From NCBI RefSeq assembly GCF_009696685.2, contig NZ_CP102355.1, positions 1,723,501-1,787,500 on the forward strand: a stretch of DNA of 64,000 nucleotides, given 5' to 3'. Source of the stretch: Paracoccus sp. SMMA_5_TC (GTDB lineage: Bacteria; Pseudomonadota; Alphaproteobacteria; Rhodobacterales; Rhodobacteraceae). This document shows, piece by piece, positions 37,178-45,857 of this stretch; within the stretch, counting starts at the first letter, position 1; the number at the start of each line of letters is the position of its first letter. A program made the position numbers and the translations under genes. The notes under the pieces were generated by a model. That model was not told where the DNA came from. It saw nothing but the letters and a program-made list of their open reading frames with translations, and did no database searches.

Positions 37178-37519
37178 CGGGCCAGCATGTCGCGGTGGGC
37201 AAGGCAATCCCCCTGCCTTGGCGTGGGTGGATAGCCCGTGTTTCATGGACGATTGCGGGGCGGTCACCCTGGCAGGCGCGGCCTGCCACATCTGGCTACG
37301 GCGATGAGTCCGCGCAAGCGACCCGACCTGCCTGAAGAACCAGGGTTTACCGGCGCCAACTGCGGCCTGCGCACAGACCGCGAGCAGACCACGGCGGCGG
37401 ACAGATGCGGTTGCTTCCGGTCCGGCAAGTTCACGAGGAACATGGGCAAGGCGTCGCGTCTGTGCTGACGCCGATGCACAGATCGATGGGGCGGTTATCG
37501 GCGGCGTCGGCTTTCAAAT
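37178..37519. other. Gene-free stretch before the radical SAM gene
   Basis: About 340 bp with no supported gene. It holds a short hairpin (caaggca / tgccttg near 37200-37220) after the HNH stop that may end transcription. Short open frames exist, but none has a ribosome site or recognisable product. Confidence 0.5.
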
Positions 37520-37534
37520 GTTCATGTAATGTTC
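37520..37534 (+). promoter_or_regulatory. Putative LexA/SOS box (GTTC-N7-GTTC)
   Basis: GTTC-atgtaat-GTTC, the exact alphaproteobacterial LexA direct repeat, ending 12 nt before the ATG of the radical SAM gene. A LexA dimer here would block transcription or initiation. Clear -35/-10 elements are not obvious. Confidence 0.68.
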
Positions 37535-37546
37535 TAAGCTGTCCGC

Positions 37547-38629
37547 ATGACCGACCTGCATCGCGACCCCGACGAAATTCTGCGCGCGCGTGGCGCCGAT
37601 TCGCGACCGGCAGCCCGGTTCGAGCCGCTGACCCGCGCGCGCGAGTCTGACGGCTGGGACATGGTCGAGGACGGCCGTCTTGTGCAGACCGAGATCGCCC
37701 GCGAACAGGCGCGCTCGATCATCAGTCGCAACGATTCCCCCGACATCCCATTCGACCGTTCCGTCAATCCCTATCGCGGCTGCGAGCACGGTTGCATCTA
37801 TTGCTTTGCCCGTCCCAGCCACGCCTATCTGGGCCTGTCGCCGGGGCTGGATTTTGAAACCCGTATCATCGCCAAGCCGAATGCGGCAGAGCTGCTGGCG
37901 CGCGAAATCGGCCGGCGCGGCTATGCGGTCGCGCCCATCGCCTTCGGCACCAATACCGACCCCTATCAACCGGCGGAATCGCGGCTGGGCATCATGCGCG
38001 CCTGTCTTGAGGTGCTGCGCGACTGGAACCATCCGCTGAGCCTTGTGACCCGTGGCGCCACCGTCATGCGTGATGTCGATATCCTCGGCCAGATGGCGGC
38101 GCGCTCGCAGGTGACCGTGGGCATCTCGATCACCACGCTGGACAGCGATCTTGCCCGCGCAATGGAGCCGCGCGCCCCGACCCCCGCGACACGGCTGCGC
38201 ATGATCGCCGTGTTGGCCCGGGCGGGCGTGCCGGTGCGGGTGATGGTCGCGCCGATGATCCCGGTGCTGACGGCCCATGAACTTGAACGGATCATGCAGG
38301 CGGCTGCCGATGCCGGCGCCCGCAGCGCCAGCATGATCCCCCTGCGCCTGCCGCTGGAGGTAGCGCCGCTGTTTCGGGACTGGCTGGAACGCCATCACCC
38401 CGGCAAGGCTGCGCATGTGATGGCACAGATCCAGGCAATTCGCGGCGGCCGCGACAACGATCCCCGCTTCGGCAGCCGGATGCGGGGCGAGGGGCCGCAT
38501 GCAGACCTGCTGCATCAGCGCTTTCGCCTGGCGCGTCGGCGTCTGGGGCTCGACGCCCCGGCCGAGGTGCTGGATTGCAGCCGCTTTGGCCCGCCGCCGC
38601 GGAGCGGCGACCAGCTGTCGCTATTCTGA
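37547..38629 (+). CDS. PA0069-family radical SAM protein (SplB-like) with clamp-binding tail
   Basis: A 360-aa protein. The radical SAM cluster motif is YRGCEHGCIYCFARPSH with Cys79, Cys83 and Cys86; the barrel continues with IAFGTNTDPYQPAESRLGIM and VTRGATVMRDVDIL. It belongs to the COG1533 group with spore photoproduct lyase, annotated as DNA repair photolyase-like, but its reaction is unknown. The last five residues are QLSLF, an exact match to the consensus bacterial beta-clamp-binding pentapeptide. With a LexA box in front, an SOS-induced, replisome-linked repair role is inferred. The 3' end overlaps the convergent methyltransferase gene by 9 bp. Confidence 0.9.
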   Translation: MTDLHRDPDEILRARGADSRPAARFEPLTRARESDGWDMVEDGRLVQTEIAREQARSIISRNDSPDIPFDRSVNPYRGCEHGCIYCFARPSHAYLGLSPGLDFETRIIAKPNAAELLAREIGRRGYAVAPIAFGTNTDPYQPAESRLGIMRACLEVLRDWNHPLSLVTRGATVMRDVDILGQMAARSQVTVGISITTLDSDLARAMEPRAPTPATRLRMIAVLARAGVPVRVMVAPMIPVLTAHELERIMQAAADAGARSASMIPLRLPLEVAPLFRDWLERHHPGKAAHVMAQIQAIRGGRDNDPRFGSRMRGEGPHADLLHQRFRLARRRLGLDAPAEVLDCSRFGPPPRSGDQLSLF

Positions 38630-39589
38630 TGGATCGGCCGCGGCCATGGCCTGGGCGATGCGGGTCGAAATCGTTTCGGTCGTGGGGCGGGGCGCGCGGG
38701 GCGTGGCCAGCATGGCCTCGCGCATGGCGGCAAGATGCGCCGGCGTGGTGCCGCAGCAGCCGCCGATGATCCGCACCCCCATGTCCCGCGCCAGCACCGC
38801 GAACTCGGCCATCACCGCCGGGGTCGCGTCATAGATCAGCCCCCCATCCTGATATCGCGGCACCCCGGCATTGGGCTTGGCGATCAACGGTCGTTCGTTG
38901 CCTGATGCGGCAAAGCCTGTCAGCGCCAGCAGCAGCTCTGCCGGCCCGGTGCCGCAATTGGCGCCATAGGCAAGCGGCGGATTGGGCAGACGGTCCACGA
39001 AAGCCGCCAGTTGCGGCGGCGTGACACCCATCATGCTGCGACCACCAGGCTCGAAGCTCATCATCCCGCACCAGGGCATCTGCACGGCCTGGGCGGCGCG
39101 GGCGGCGGCACGCAGTTCCTCGAGCGCGCTTATCGTCTCGATCCACAACAGATCGGCGCCGCCGTCCTTCAGTGCCTGCGCCTGTTCGACAAACATTGCG
39201 GTTGCCTCGGCCTCGGTCAGCCGGCCGACCGGGGTCATGATTTCGCCGATGGGGCCGACAGAGCCCGCAACCACGACCGCGCGACCGGATTCGGCCGCCG
39301 CCTCGCGGGCCAGGCGGGCGGCGGCGCGGTTCAGGTCGGCCACGCGCCCCTCGGCCCGGGCCAGACGCAAGCGGCTGGCATTGGCGCCGAAGCTGTTGGT
39401 CAGGATCAGGTCGGCGCCTGCGGCGATCATCTGGCGATGCAATTCGCGCACCCGCTCGGGGTGGGATTCGCACCACAGGTCGGGGGGCTGGCCCGGCGCC
39501 AGACCCATGTTGTAAAGATTGGTGCCGGTCGCGCCATCGGCCAGAAGCCAGGGGCGCTCGCCAAGCATCCGCGAAAGCTGGTCAGGCAT
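38621..39589 (-). CDS. bmt: Homocysteine S-methyltransferase family protein (betaine-type)
   Basis: A 322-aa zinc methyltransferase. PWLLADGATGTNLYNMGL at the N-terminus, TNSFGANASRL, YGANCGTGPAELL with the first zinc cysteine and IIGGCCGTTPAHLAAM with the other two. Stand-alone enzymes of this kind move a methyl group from glycine betaine or S-methylmethionine to homocysteine; betaine is common in marine and soil Rhodobacterales, but the donor is not proven. Confidence 0.85.
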   Translation of the reverse strand: MPDQLSRMLGERPWLLADGATGTNLYNMGLAPGQPPDLWCESHPERVRELHRQMIAAGADLILTNSFGANASRLRLARAEGRVADLNRAAARLAREAAAESGRAVVVAGSVGPIGEIMTPVGRLTEAEATAMFVEQAQALKDGGADLLWIETISALEELRAAARAAQAVQMPWCGMMSFEPGGRSMMGVTPPQLAAFVDRLPNPPLAYGANCGTGPAELLLALTGFAASGNERPLIAKPNAGVPRYQDGGLIYDATPAVMAEFAVLARDMGVRIIGGCCGTTPAHLAAMREAMLATPRAPRPTTETISTRIAQAMAAADPSE

Positions 39590-39667
39590 GATCGTTCCCG
39601 TTCCGAAGCCGGCCGCCGGGGCTGTCTGCTGCCCCAGCCTAGCATGTTTGCGCTGCTGCGTCCGCGC

Positions 39668-40687
39668 CTAGCGTGAGCGGATCATCCCCATGATTTCCTT
39701 GGTGCGCTCGACGATAGGGGCGGCGATGGCCTGGGCCTGATCGGCGCCGCGCCCAAGGATACGGTCGATTTCGGCCGGATCGGCCATGAATTCGTTCATC
39801 CGTCGGGTGATCGGGGCCAGGCTGGCGACCGCGACCTCGGCCAGCGCGGGTTTGAAGCTGGCAAAGCCCTGTCCCTCGAAACGGGCAAGAACCTGATCGG
39901 CGGTCATGCCGGCCAGCGCGGCATAGATATTGACCAGATTTCGCGCCTCGGGGCGGTCCTTGAGGCCCTCCATGCTGCCGGGCAGCGGATCGGCGTCGGT
40001 GCGCGCCTTGCGGATCTTTTGCGCAATGGCGTCGGCGTCGTCGGTCAGGTTGATGCGGCTGGCATCCGAGGGGTCGGATTTCGACATCTTCTTCGAGCCG
40101 TCGCGCAGCGACATCACCCGCGTCGCGGTGCCCTCGATCAGCGGCTCGGTGATCGGGAAGAAGTCCTGGCCGTAATCATGGTTGAACTTGGCCGCGATGT
40201 CGCGGGTCAGTTCCAGGTGCTGCTTCTGGTCCTCGCCCACCGGCACGGCGGTGGCATGATAGGCCAGGATGTCGGCGGCCATCAGCGACGGATAGGCCAG
40301 CAGCCCCAGCGAGGAGTTTTCGCTGTTCTTGCCGGCCTTGTCCTTGAACTGGGTCATCCGATACATCCAGCCGACCCGCGCCACGGTATTGAACAACCAC
40401 GCCAGTTCGGCATGTTGGCTGACCTGGCTTTGATTGAACAGGATCGATACTTCGGGATCCACGCCGGCGGCCATGAAGGCTGCGGTGACCTCGCGCGTGT
40501 TGTGGCGCAGCTTTTCCGGGTCTTGCCAGACGGTGATCGCATGCAGGTCGACGACGCAATAAATCGTTTCAGCGCCGGTGCCCTGATAGTCGGCAAAGCG
40601 TTTCAGGGCGCCCAGATAGTTGCCCAGCGTCAACCCGCCCGAGGGCTGGATGCCGGAAAAGATACGCTTGGCGAAGCTCGTGGTCAT
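39668..40687 (-). CDS. trpS: Tryptophan--tRNA ligase
   Basis: A 339-aa class I synthetase. [20 protein letters not shown] contains the HIGH-equivalent; [15 protein letters not shown] contains KMSKS. Full length with [13 protein letters not shown] at the end. The start at 40687 ([10 protein letters not shown]) is chosen from homology; the frame is open to 40843. In many alphaproteobacteria trpS follows glnD-murJ directly; here an opposite-strand rhomboid gene lies between. Confidence 0.94.
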   Translation of the reverse strand: MTTSFAKRIFSGIQPSGGLTLGNYLGALKRFADYQGTGAETIYCVVDLHAITVWQDPEKLRHNTREVTAAFMAAGVDPEVSILFNQSQVSQHAELAWLFNTVARVGWMYRMTQFKDKAGKNSENSSLGLLAYPSLMAADILAYHATAVPVGEDQKQHLELTRDIAAKFNHDYGQDFFPITEPLIEGTATRVMSLRDGSKKMSKSDPSDASRINLTDDADAIAQKIRKARTDADPLPGSMEGLKDRPEARNLVNIYAALAGMTADQVLARFEGQGFASFKPALAEVAVASLAPITRRMNEFMADPAEIDRILGRGADQAQAIAAPIVERTKEIMGMIRSR

Positions 40688-40772
40688 GGCACTACCTGCT
40701 TGGAAAATCCCGGTCGCTGGCTTACCCCTTGGCCCGTCCGGGCGCAACCGCCCAACCAGCAAAGGAGGAAAG

Positions 40773-41489
40773 ATGCGACCCGGTTTCGATGAATCGCCGC
40801 TGAACCCGTTGCCCGCCGTCATCTGGGCATTGGCCTTGCCCATGATCGCGACCGAAGCGGTGTTCGGACTGGGCCAGCTGGGCTTTGTCGGCGGGGGTGG
40901 CGGGCAGGGGGCGGGGCTGGCGATGCGCCAGATCGCGGTGGAACGTACCGCCTATTTCCCCGAACTGCTGCTGCGTCTGTGGCAGATGGGGGCGCTGGTC
41001 CTGGACCAGAGCTGGCGCATCCTCACCTACTCCTTCGTGCATCTGTCGCTGACCCATGCGCTGTTCGTGATCGTGTTCACCCTGGCGCTGGGCAACCTGA
41101 TTGCGCAGCAGTTCCGGCCCTGGGCGGTGGTGGCGCTGTTTCTGGGTTCGGCGATCGGGGGCGCGTTGATCTATACACTGGTGGCGGGATTGCTGCCGCA
41201 ATTCCGGTTCCAGCCGCTGATCGGCGGCTATCCGGCGGTTTACGGCTTTGTCGGCGCCTTTACCTTCCTGCTGTGGGCGCGGCTGGGGCAGCAGAACGCC
41301 AATCGCCTGCGCGCCTTCAGCCTGATCGGCATGCTTCTGGCCTTTCAACTGGTGTTCGGCATCCTGTTTCAGGACGGCAGCCTGACCTGGATCGCCGAGG
41401 TGGCGGGCTTTGGCTGCGGGTTTCTGCTATCGTTCGTGCTGGTGCCGGGCGGGATCGGCCGCGTCATGCGTCAGATCCGTCAACGCTGA
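40773..41489 (+). CDS. Rhomboid-family membrane protein, predicted inactive
   Basis: A 238-aa protein with six or seven helices and a rhomboid fold: [20 protein letters not shown] (HxxxxH of helix 2), then helix 4 [18 protein letters not shown] (from residue 151) and helix 6 [16 protein letters not shown] (from residue 206). In active rhomboids helix 4 reads G-x-S-G-A-V-Y-G; here Tyr153 stands where the serine should be. In helix 6 Glu209 stands where the histidine should be. Both catalytic residues are therefore missing. Perfect aaaggaggaaag ribosome site, so it is expressed. Convergent overlap of 10 bp with murJ. Confidence 0.85.
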   Translation: MRPGFDESPLNPLPAVIWALALPMIATEAVFGLGQLGFVGGGGGQGAGLAMRQIAVERTAYFPELLLRLWQMGALVLDQSWRILTYSFVHLSLTHALFVIVFTLALGNLIAQQFRPWAVVALFLGSAIGGALIYTLVAGLLPQFRFQPLIGGYPAVYGFVGAFTFLLWARLGQQNANRLRAFSLIGMLLAFQLVFGILFQDGSLTWIAEVAGFGCGFLLSFVLVPGGIGRVMRQIRQR

Positions 41490-43024
41490 CGGCGCAGGCC
41501 GCTGCGCAGATCCTGGCGGTTGATGGCGCCCAGCAGGATGGCGGCCAGTCCGTAACTGGCCATGCCGCCCAGAACCAGCGCCGTCAGCGCCAGATAGCGC
41601 AGCCCCGGTTGCTGCAGCGCGTCGGACAGCACCAGCTTCAGCCCCAGGATCACCACCCCCATCACCACGGATGCCGCGACGATGCGCGGCAGCCGGCGAC
41701 GCAATCGGGCATCCAGCGCCGCCGCCTCGCCATAGGCGCGGGTGCCGTGCCAAAGCTGTGCGGCCATGGTCCAGCCGGCGATGGTGGTGCCCCAGGCCGC
41801 GGCGGAAAAGCCGATCAGCGGTGACAGCCCCAGGGCCACCACGGCATTCACCACCATCGACCACAGCGCAAAGCGGAACGGCTGGCGGGTATCCTCGCGC
41901 GCGAAATACAGCGGTTGCAGCACCTTTTGCAGCACGAATGCCGGCAACCCCAGCCCATAGATCGCCAGCGCCAGCGCCGTCGGGCCGACATCGGATTCCA
42001 GAAATGCCCCGCGCCGGAACAGCACCGAAATAAGCGGATAGGAGGCCACCATCAGCGCCACCGCCGCCGGCACGGTCAGAAACAGCGCAAATTCCGCCGC
42101 CCGGTTATAGGCGTGCCGTCCACCGTCGGTGTCGCCCGCCTTCAGCCGGCGCGAGATGTCGGGCAGCAACACGATGCCGATGGCGATGCCGACCACGCCG
42201 AGGGGCAGCTGGTAAAGCCGGTCGGCGTTGGTCAGCCAGGCGATGGCGCCGTCGAAGAAGGATCCGACCTGCCGGCCCACCAGCAGGTTCACCTGCACCA
42301 CACCGCCCGCCAGCACCGCCGGCGCCGCCACCGCCAGCAGCCGGCGCATGTCGGGCGACAGCCGGGGGCGGCGCAGGCGCAGGGGAAAGCCCATGCGCTT
42401 GGCCGCCCACCAGACCGTGGCGAACTGGGCGATGCCGGAAATCGGCGTCGACCAGGCCATGGCCAGACCCATGTCCCAGCCCAGCCAGTCTGCCAGCAGC
42501 ATCGCCGCGATCAGGATGAAGTTCATCAGCACCGGCGCGGCAGCAGAGGCGACAAAGCGCCCCCCCGCGTTCAGCAGCCCCGACAGCAGCGCCGTCAGCG
42601 AGATGAACAGGATATAGGGAAAACAGATGCGGCCATAGATCACCGCCAGGTCAAAGCGTTCGTCACCGCGAAAGCCGGCCGCCATTGCCAGCACCAGCCA
42701 GGGCATGGCCAGATGCGCGATCAGCGACACCACCAGCACCACGCTGAACAACCCGGCAAAGGCCTCTTCGGCGAAGCCGCGCGGGTTCTCGCCCGATTCC
42801 AGCCGCTTGGAAAACATCGGCACGAAAGCGGTGTTGAAGGCGCCCTCGGCAAAGAAGCGGCGGAACATGTTGGGCAGGGTGAAGGCCACGATATAGGCTT
42901 GCGCCACCGGGCCGGTGCCCAGATAGGCGGCGATCATCACGTCGCGGACAAAGCCGACGATGCGGCTGGCCAAAGTCCAGGCCCCGACCGAGAGGAAGCC
43001 CCGGATTAAGCGGATGGGTTGCAT
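41480..43024 (-). CDS. murJ: Lipid II flippase MurJ
   Basis: A 514-aa MOP-superfamily protein with about 14 membrane helices. FLSVGAWTLASRIVGFVRDV, ALPNMFRRFFAEGAFNTAF-like TLPNMFRRFFAEGAFNTAFV and VNLLVGRQVGSFFDGAIAWL are family hallmarks. It moves lipid-linked peptidoglycan precursor across the inner membrane and is essential in most bacteria. It starts 19 nt after glnD. Confidence 0.94.
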   Translation of the reverse strand: MQPIRLIRGFLSVGAWTLASRIVGFVRDVMIAAYLGTGPVAQAYIVAFTLPNMFRRFFAEGAFNTAFVPMFSKRLESGENPRGFAEEAFAGLFSVVLVVSLIAHLAMPWLVLAMAAGFRGDERFDLAVIYGRICFPYILFISLTALLSGLLNAGGRFVASAAAPVLMNFILIAAMLLADWLGWDMGLAMAWSTPISGIAQFATVWWAAKRMGFPLRLRRPRLSPDMRRLLAVAAPAVLAGGVVQVNLLVGRQVGSFFDGAIAWLTNADRLYQLPLGVVGIAIGIVLLPDISRRLKAGDTDGGRHAYNRAAEFALFLTVPAAVALMVASYPLISVLFRRGAFLESDVGPTALALAIYGLGLPAFVLQKVLQPLYFAREDTRQPFRFALWSMVVNAVVALGLSPLIGFSAAAWGTTIAGWTMAAQLWHGTRAYGEAAALDARLRRRLPRIVAASVVMGVVILGLKLVLSDALQQPGLRYLALTALVLGGMASYGLAAILLGAINRQDLRSGLRRQR

Positions 43025-43043
43025 GTATGGTCCTGTCTGTCCC

Positions 43044-45854
43044 TCAGAACGTCACGCCGCGCGGGCGTTCGGCCTTTTCGGCGCGTTCGAATCCGTCCTT
43101 GATCGCCTGTCGCAGCTTCTTTTCCAAGGCCTCGCGGCGTGCGGGCTGGTGCAGCTTCAGACCGAACATGTCCTTGACATAGAAGGTATCGACGACCTGC
43201 GCGCCAAAGGTGGCGATGACCGCACTGGCGATCTGGATGTGATTGTCGGCCAGGGTGCGCGTCAAATCGTAAAGCAGGCCGGGCCGGTCGCGGGTGTCGA
43301 CCTCGATCACGGTGTAGACGTCGGAACCTTCGTTGTCGAAGGTGATATGGGTGGGAAAGCGAAACGCCGCATCGCGCTTGCGTGGTTTGTCGCGGTCGGC
43401 CAGCGCGTCGCGGGCCACGATTTCGCCCTTGAGCGTGCGTTCGATCATCTTGCGCAGACGCGGCAGGCGTTCGACGTCATAGGGGTGGCCGTCGGCGTCC
43501 TGAAGCCAGAACACCGCCGTGGCGAAGCCGTCCTTGGTGGTATAGGTGCGGGCATCGACGATGTTTGCCCCCACCAGCGCCAGCGCCCCGGCCAGGCGCG
43601 AAAAGATGCCGGGGTGATCGGCCAGCACGAAGGCCGCGCGCGTCGCGTCGCGGTCGGTGTCGGGATGCAGGTCGATGCGGATTTCGTCATCGCCCAGCCC
43701 GGCCAGCATTTCGGCAAAGACATATTGCGTTTCTGTGGGCAGCCCCGGCCAGTAGGCGTCGTAATGGCGCGCCAGCTCTGCCTTGATGGCGCGGGCTTCC
43801 CATTTCTTGGCGCTCAGCAGATGGCGCAGCGATCGCTTGGCCTCGCCGATGCGTTTTTCGCGGTTCAGTTCCTCAAGCCCGTTGCTGAGCGCCAGCTTGG
43901 TTTCCTGGTGCAGCTTGCGCAGCAACATCGCCTTCCAGTTGTTCCAGGTGCCGGGACCGACGCCGCGAATGTCGCAGACGGTCAGCACCAGCAACATGTC
44001 CAGCCGCCGCGTCGTCTTGACCGCCTTGGCAAAGTCGCGCAGCGTCCGCGGATCGGCGATGTCGCGCTTCTGCGCCACGTCTGACATCAGCAGATGATTG
44101 CGGATCAGCCATTCGATGGTTTCGATCTCGTCCGCAGGCAGACCGAAGCGGGTGCAGATCCGCCGCGCCAGCCGCGCCCCAAGGATCGAATGATCCTCGC
44201 TGCGGCCCTTGCCGATATCATGCAGCAGCACTGCCAGGTAGATCACCCGACGGTTCACCTTGCCCTTCATGATCTTGCTGACCACGGGCAGGTCTTCGGC
44301 ATCGTCCCCGCGTTCGATGGCCGCAAGGGCGGCCACGCATTGGATCAGGTGCTCGTCGACGGTGTAATGATGATAGACGTTGAACTGCATCATCGCCACC
44401 ACCGGCGCGAATTCCGGGATGAAGGCGGCCAGCACTCCCAGTTCGTTCATGCGCCGCAGCGAGCGCTCGGGATTTCCGTGCTTCAGCAGCAGGTCCAGAA
44501 AGATGCGCACCGCCTCGGGGTCGGATCGCACCCGGTCGTCGATCATCCTGAGGTTTGCCGCCACGGCGCGCATGGCGTCGGGATGGATCAGGATGCCGGT
44601 GCGCAACGCCTCTTCGAACAGGCGCAGGATGTTCAGCGGATCGGACAGGAACGCGGTTTCGTCGGCATAGTTCAGCCGGCCGCGATCGACGCGAAAGCCC
44701 GCGCGCACCCGGCGGCGCCGCTGGAACAGGATGTTCATGATCGGCGCCTTGTAGAGGTGCCGCGCCTCGAGTGCGACCAAGAACACCCGCGTCAGTTCCC
44801 CCACGCGGGTGGCGTGCAGGAAATAGTCCTGCATGAAGATCTCGACCGCCCGCCGCCCGCCCTGATCGCGATAATTCATGCGCTGGGCGACCTCGACCTG
44901 CATGTCGAAGGTCAGCTGGTCCATCGGCCGGCCCGCGATCAGGTGCAGATGGCAACGCACGGCCCACAGGAAATCCTCGGCCTGCCAGAAGGTCAGGTGT
45001 TCTTCTCGGGTAAAGAAACCCAGGTCCACCAGTTCCACCGCCCGGTCAACGCGATGGATGTATTTGGCGATCCAGTAGAGCGTCTGCAGGTCGCGCAGCC
45101 CGCCCTTGCCTTCCTTGACATTGGGTTCCAGAACATAGCGCTGGCCGCCCTGGCGGCGGTGACGTTCGGCCCGCTCGGCCAGCTTGGCCTCGATGAATTC
45201 CGGCACGGTATGGTCGAAAAGCTCGCTCCACAGCCGGTCGCGCAGGGTTTCAGCGGTGGCGGCATGGCCGCAGATCAGCCGATGTTCCAGCAGGCTGGTG
45301 CGGATGGTGATGTCGCCCGCGCCCAGCCGCAGGCAGTCATCGACCGAACGCGTGGCCTGGCCCACCTTAAGCTTCAGATCCCACAACATGTAGAGCATGG
45401 ATTCGATGACGCTTTCGGCCCAGCCGCTGACCTTCCACGGGGTCAGGAACAGCAGGTCGACATCCGAATGCGGTGCCATTTCCGCCCGGCCGTAGCCGCC
45501 GATGGCCAGAACTGCCAGCCGCTCGGCGTCGGTGGGCGTGGTCTGGCGGTGCAGGATGGTGGTCGCGACGTGATGGATCGCCCCGACCGTGGCATCGGTC
45601 AGGCTGGCCACGGCGCGCACGGTTTCGCGGGCCGCGCGCGGGTGGCTCATGAAGCCTGCGGCCAGATCGGCCATGGCCTCGGCCCGCGCCCTGGACAGGA
45701 TTTCCACGGTGCGGGCACGAATGGCGCGGTGGTCGCTCAGCCCCGTCAGGGCCTGTTCCAATCCCGGCAGAAAGCTGTCCAGCGAAAACAGCGCATTGGC
45801 CCCGGGCAGGGCCGGGGCGCTCTGCGGCAGCGGGTCTGGGGCGGGATTCGTCAA
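43044..45854 (-). CDS. glnD: [Protein-PII] uridylyltransferase/uridylyl-removing enzyme
   Basis: A 936-aa sensor of glutamine. Nucleotidyltransferase domain GGYGRAEMAPHSDVDLLFL (about residue 115), PII-uridylyl GlnD helical region, HD phosphohydrolase domain VLLHDIGKGRSEDHSILGA (about residues 545-565), and two C-terminal ACT domains (DHPGIFSRLAGALALVGANI and TRDRPGLLYDLTRTLADNHI). It uridylylates PII at low glutamine and reverses it at high glutamine. Full length. Four bp... actually 3 nt separate it from the upstream lipoprotein gene. Confidence 0.95.
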   Translation of the reverse strand: MTNPAPDPLPQSAPALPGANALFSLDSFLPGLEQALTGLSDHRAIRARTVEILSRARAEAMADLAAGFMSHPRAARETVRAVASLTDATVGAIHHVATTILHRQTTPTDAERLAVLAIGGYGRAEMAPHSDVDLLFLTPWKVSGWAESVIESMLYMLWDLKLKVGQATRSVDDCLRLGAGDITIRTSLLEHRLICGHAATAETLRDRLWSELFDHTVPEFIEAKLAERAERHRRQGGQRYVLEPNVKEGKGGLRDLQTLYWIAKYIHRVDRAVELVDLGFFTREEHLTFWQAEDFLWAVRCHLHLIAGRPMDQLTFDMQVEVAQRMNYRDQGGRRAVEIFMQDYFLHATRVGELTRVFLVALEARHLYKAPIMNILFQRRRRVRAGFRVDRGRLNYADETAFLSDPLNILRLFEEALRTGILIHPDAMRAVAANLRMIDDRVRSDPEAVRIFLDLLLKHGNPERSLRRMNELGVLAAFIPEFAPVVAMMQFNVYHHYTVDEHLIQCVAALAAIERGDDAEDLPVVSKIMKGKVNRRVIYLAVLLHDIGKGRSEDHSILGARLARRICTRFGLPADEIETIEWLIRNHLLMSDVAQKRDIADPRTLRDFAKAVKTTRRLDMLLVLTVCDIRGVGPGTWNNWKAMLLRKLHQETKLALSNGLEELNREKRIGEAKRSLRHLLSAKKWEARAIKAELARHYDAYWPGLPTETQYVFAEMLAGLGDDEIRIDLHPDTDRDATRAAFVLADHPGIFSRLAGALALVGANIVDARTYTTKDGFATAVFWLQDADGHPYDVERLPRLRKMIERTLKGEIVARDALADRDKPRKRDAAFRFPTHITFDNEGSDVYTVIEVDTRDRPGLLYDLTRTLADNHIQIASAVIATFGAQVVDTFYVKDMFGLKLHQPARREALEKKLRQAIKDGFERAEKAERPRGVTF

Positions 45855-45857
45855 GTC

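Noticed and set aside
37238..37468. A 76-codon frame between the HNH and radical SAM genes
   Set aside because: No ribosome site, no recognisable product, and biased Arg/Pro/Gly composition.
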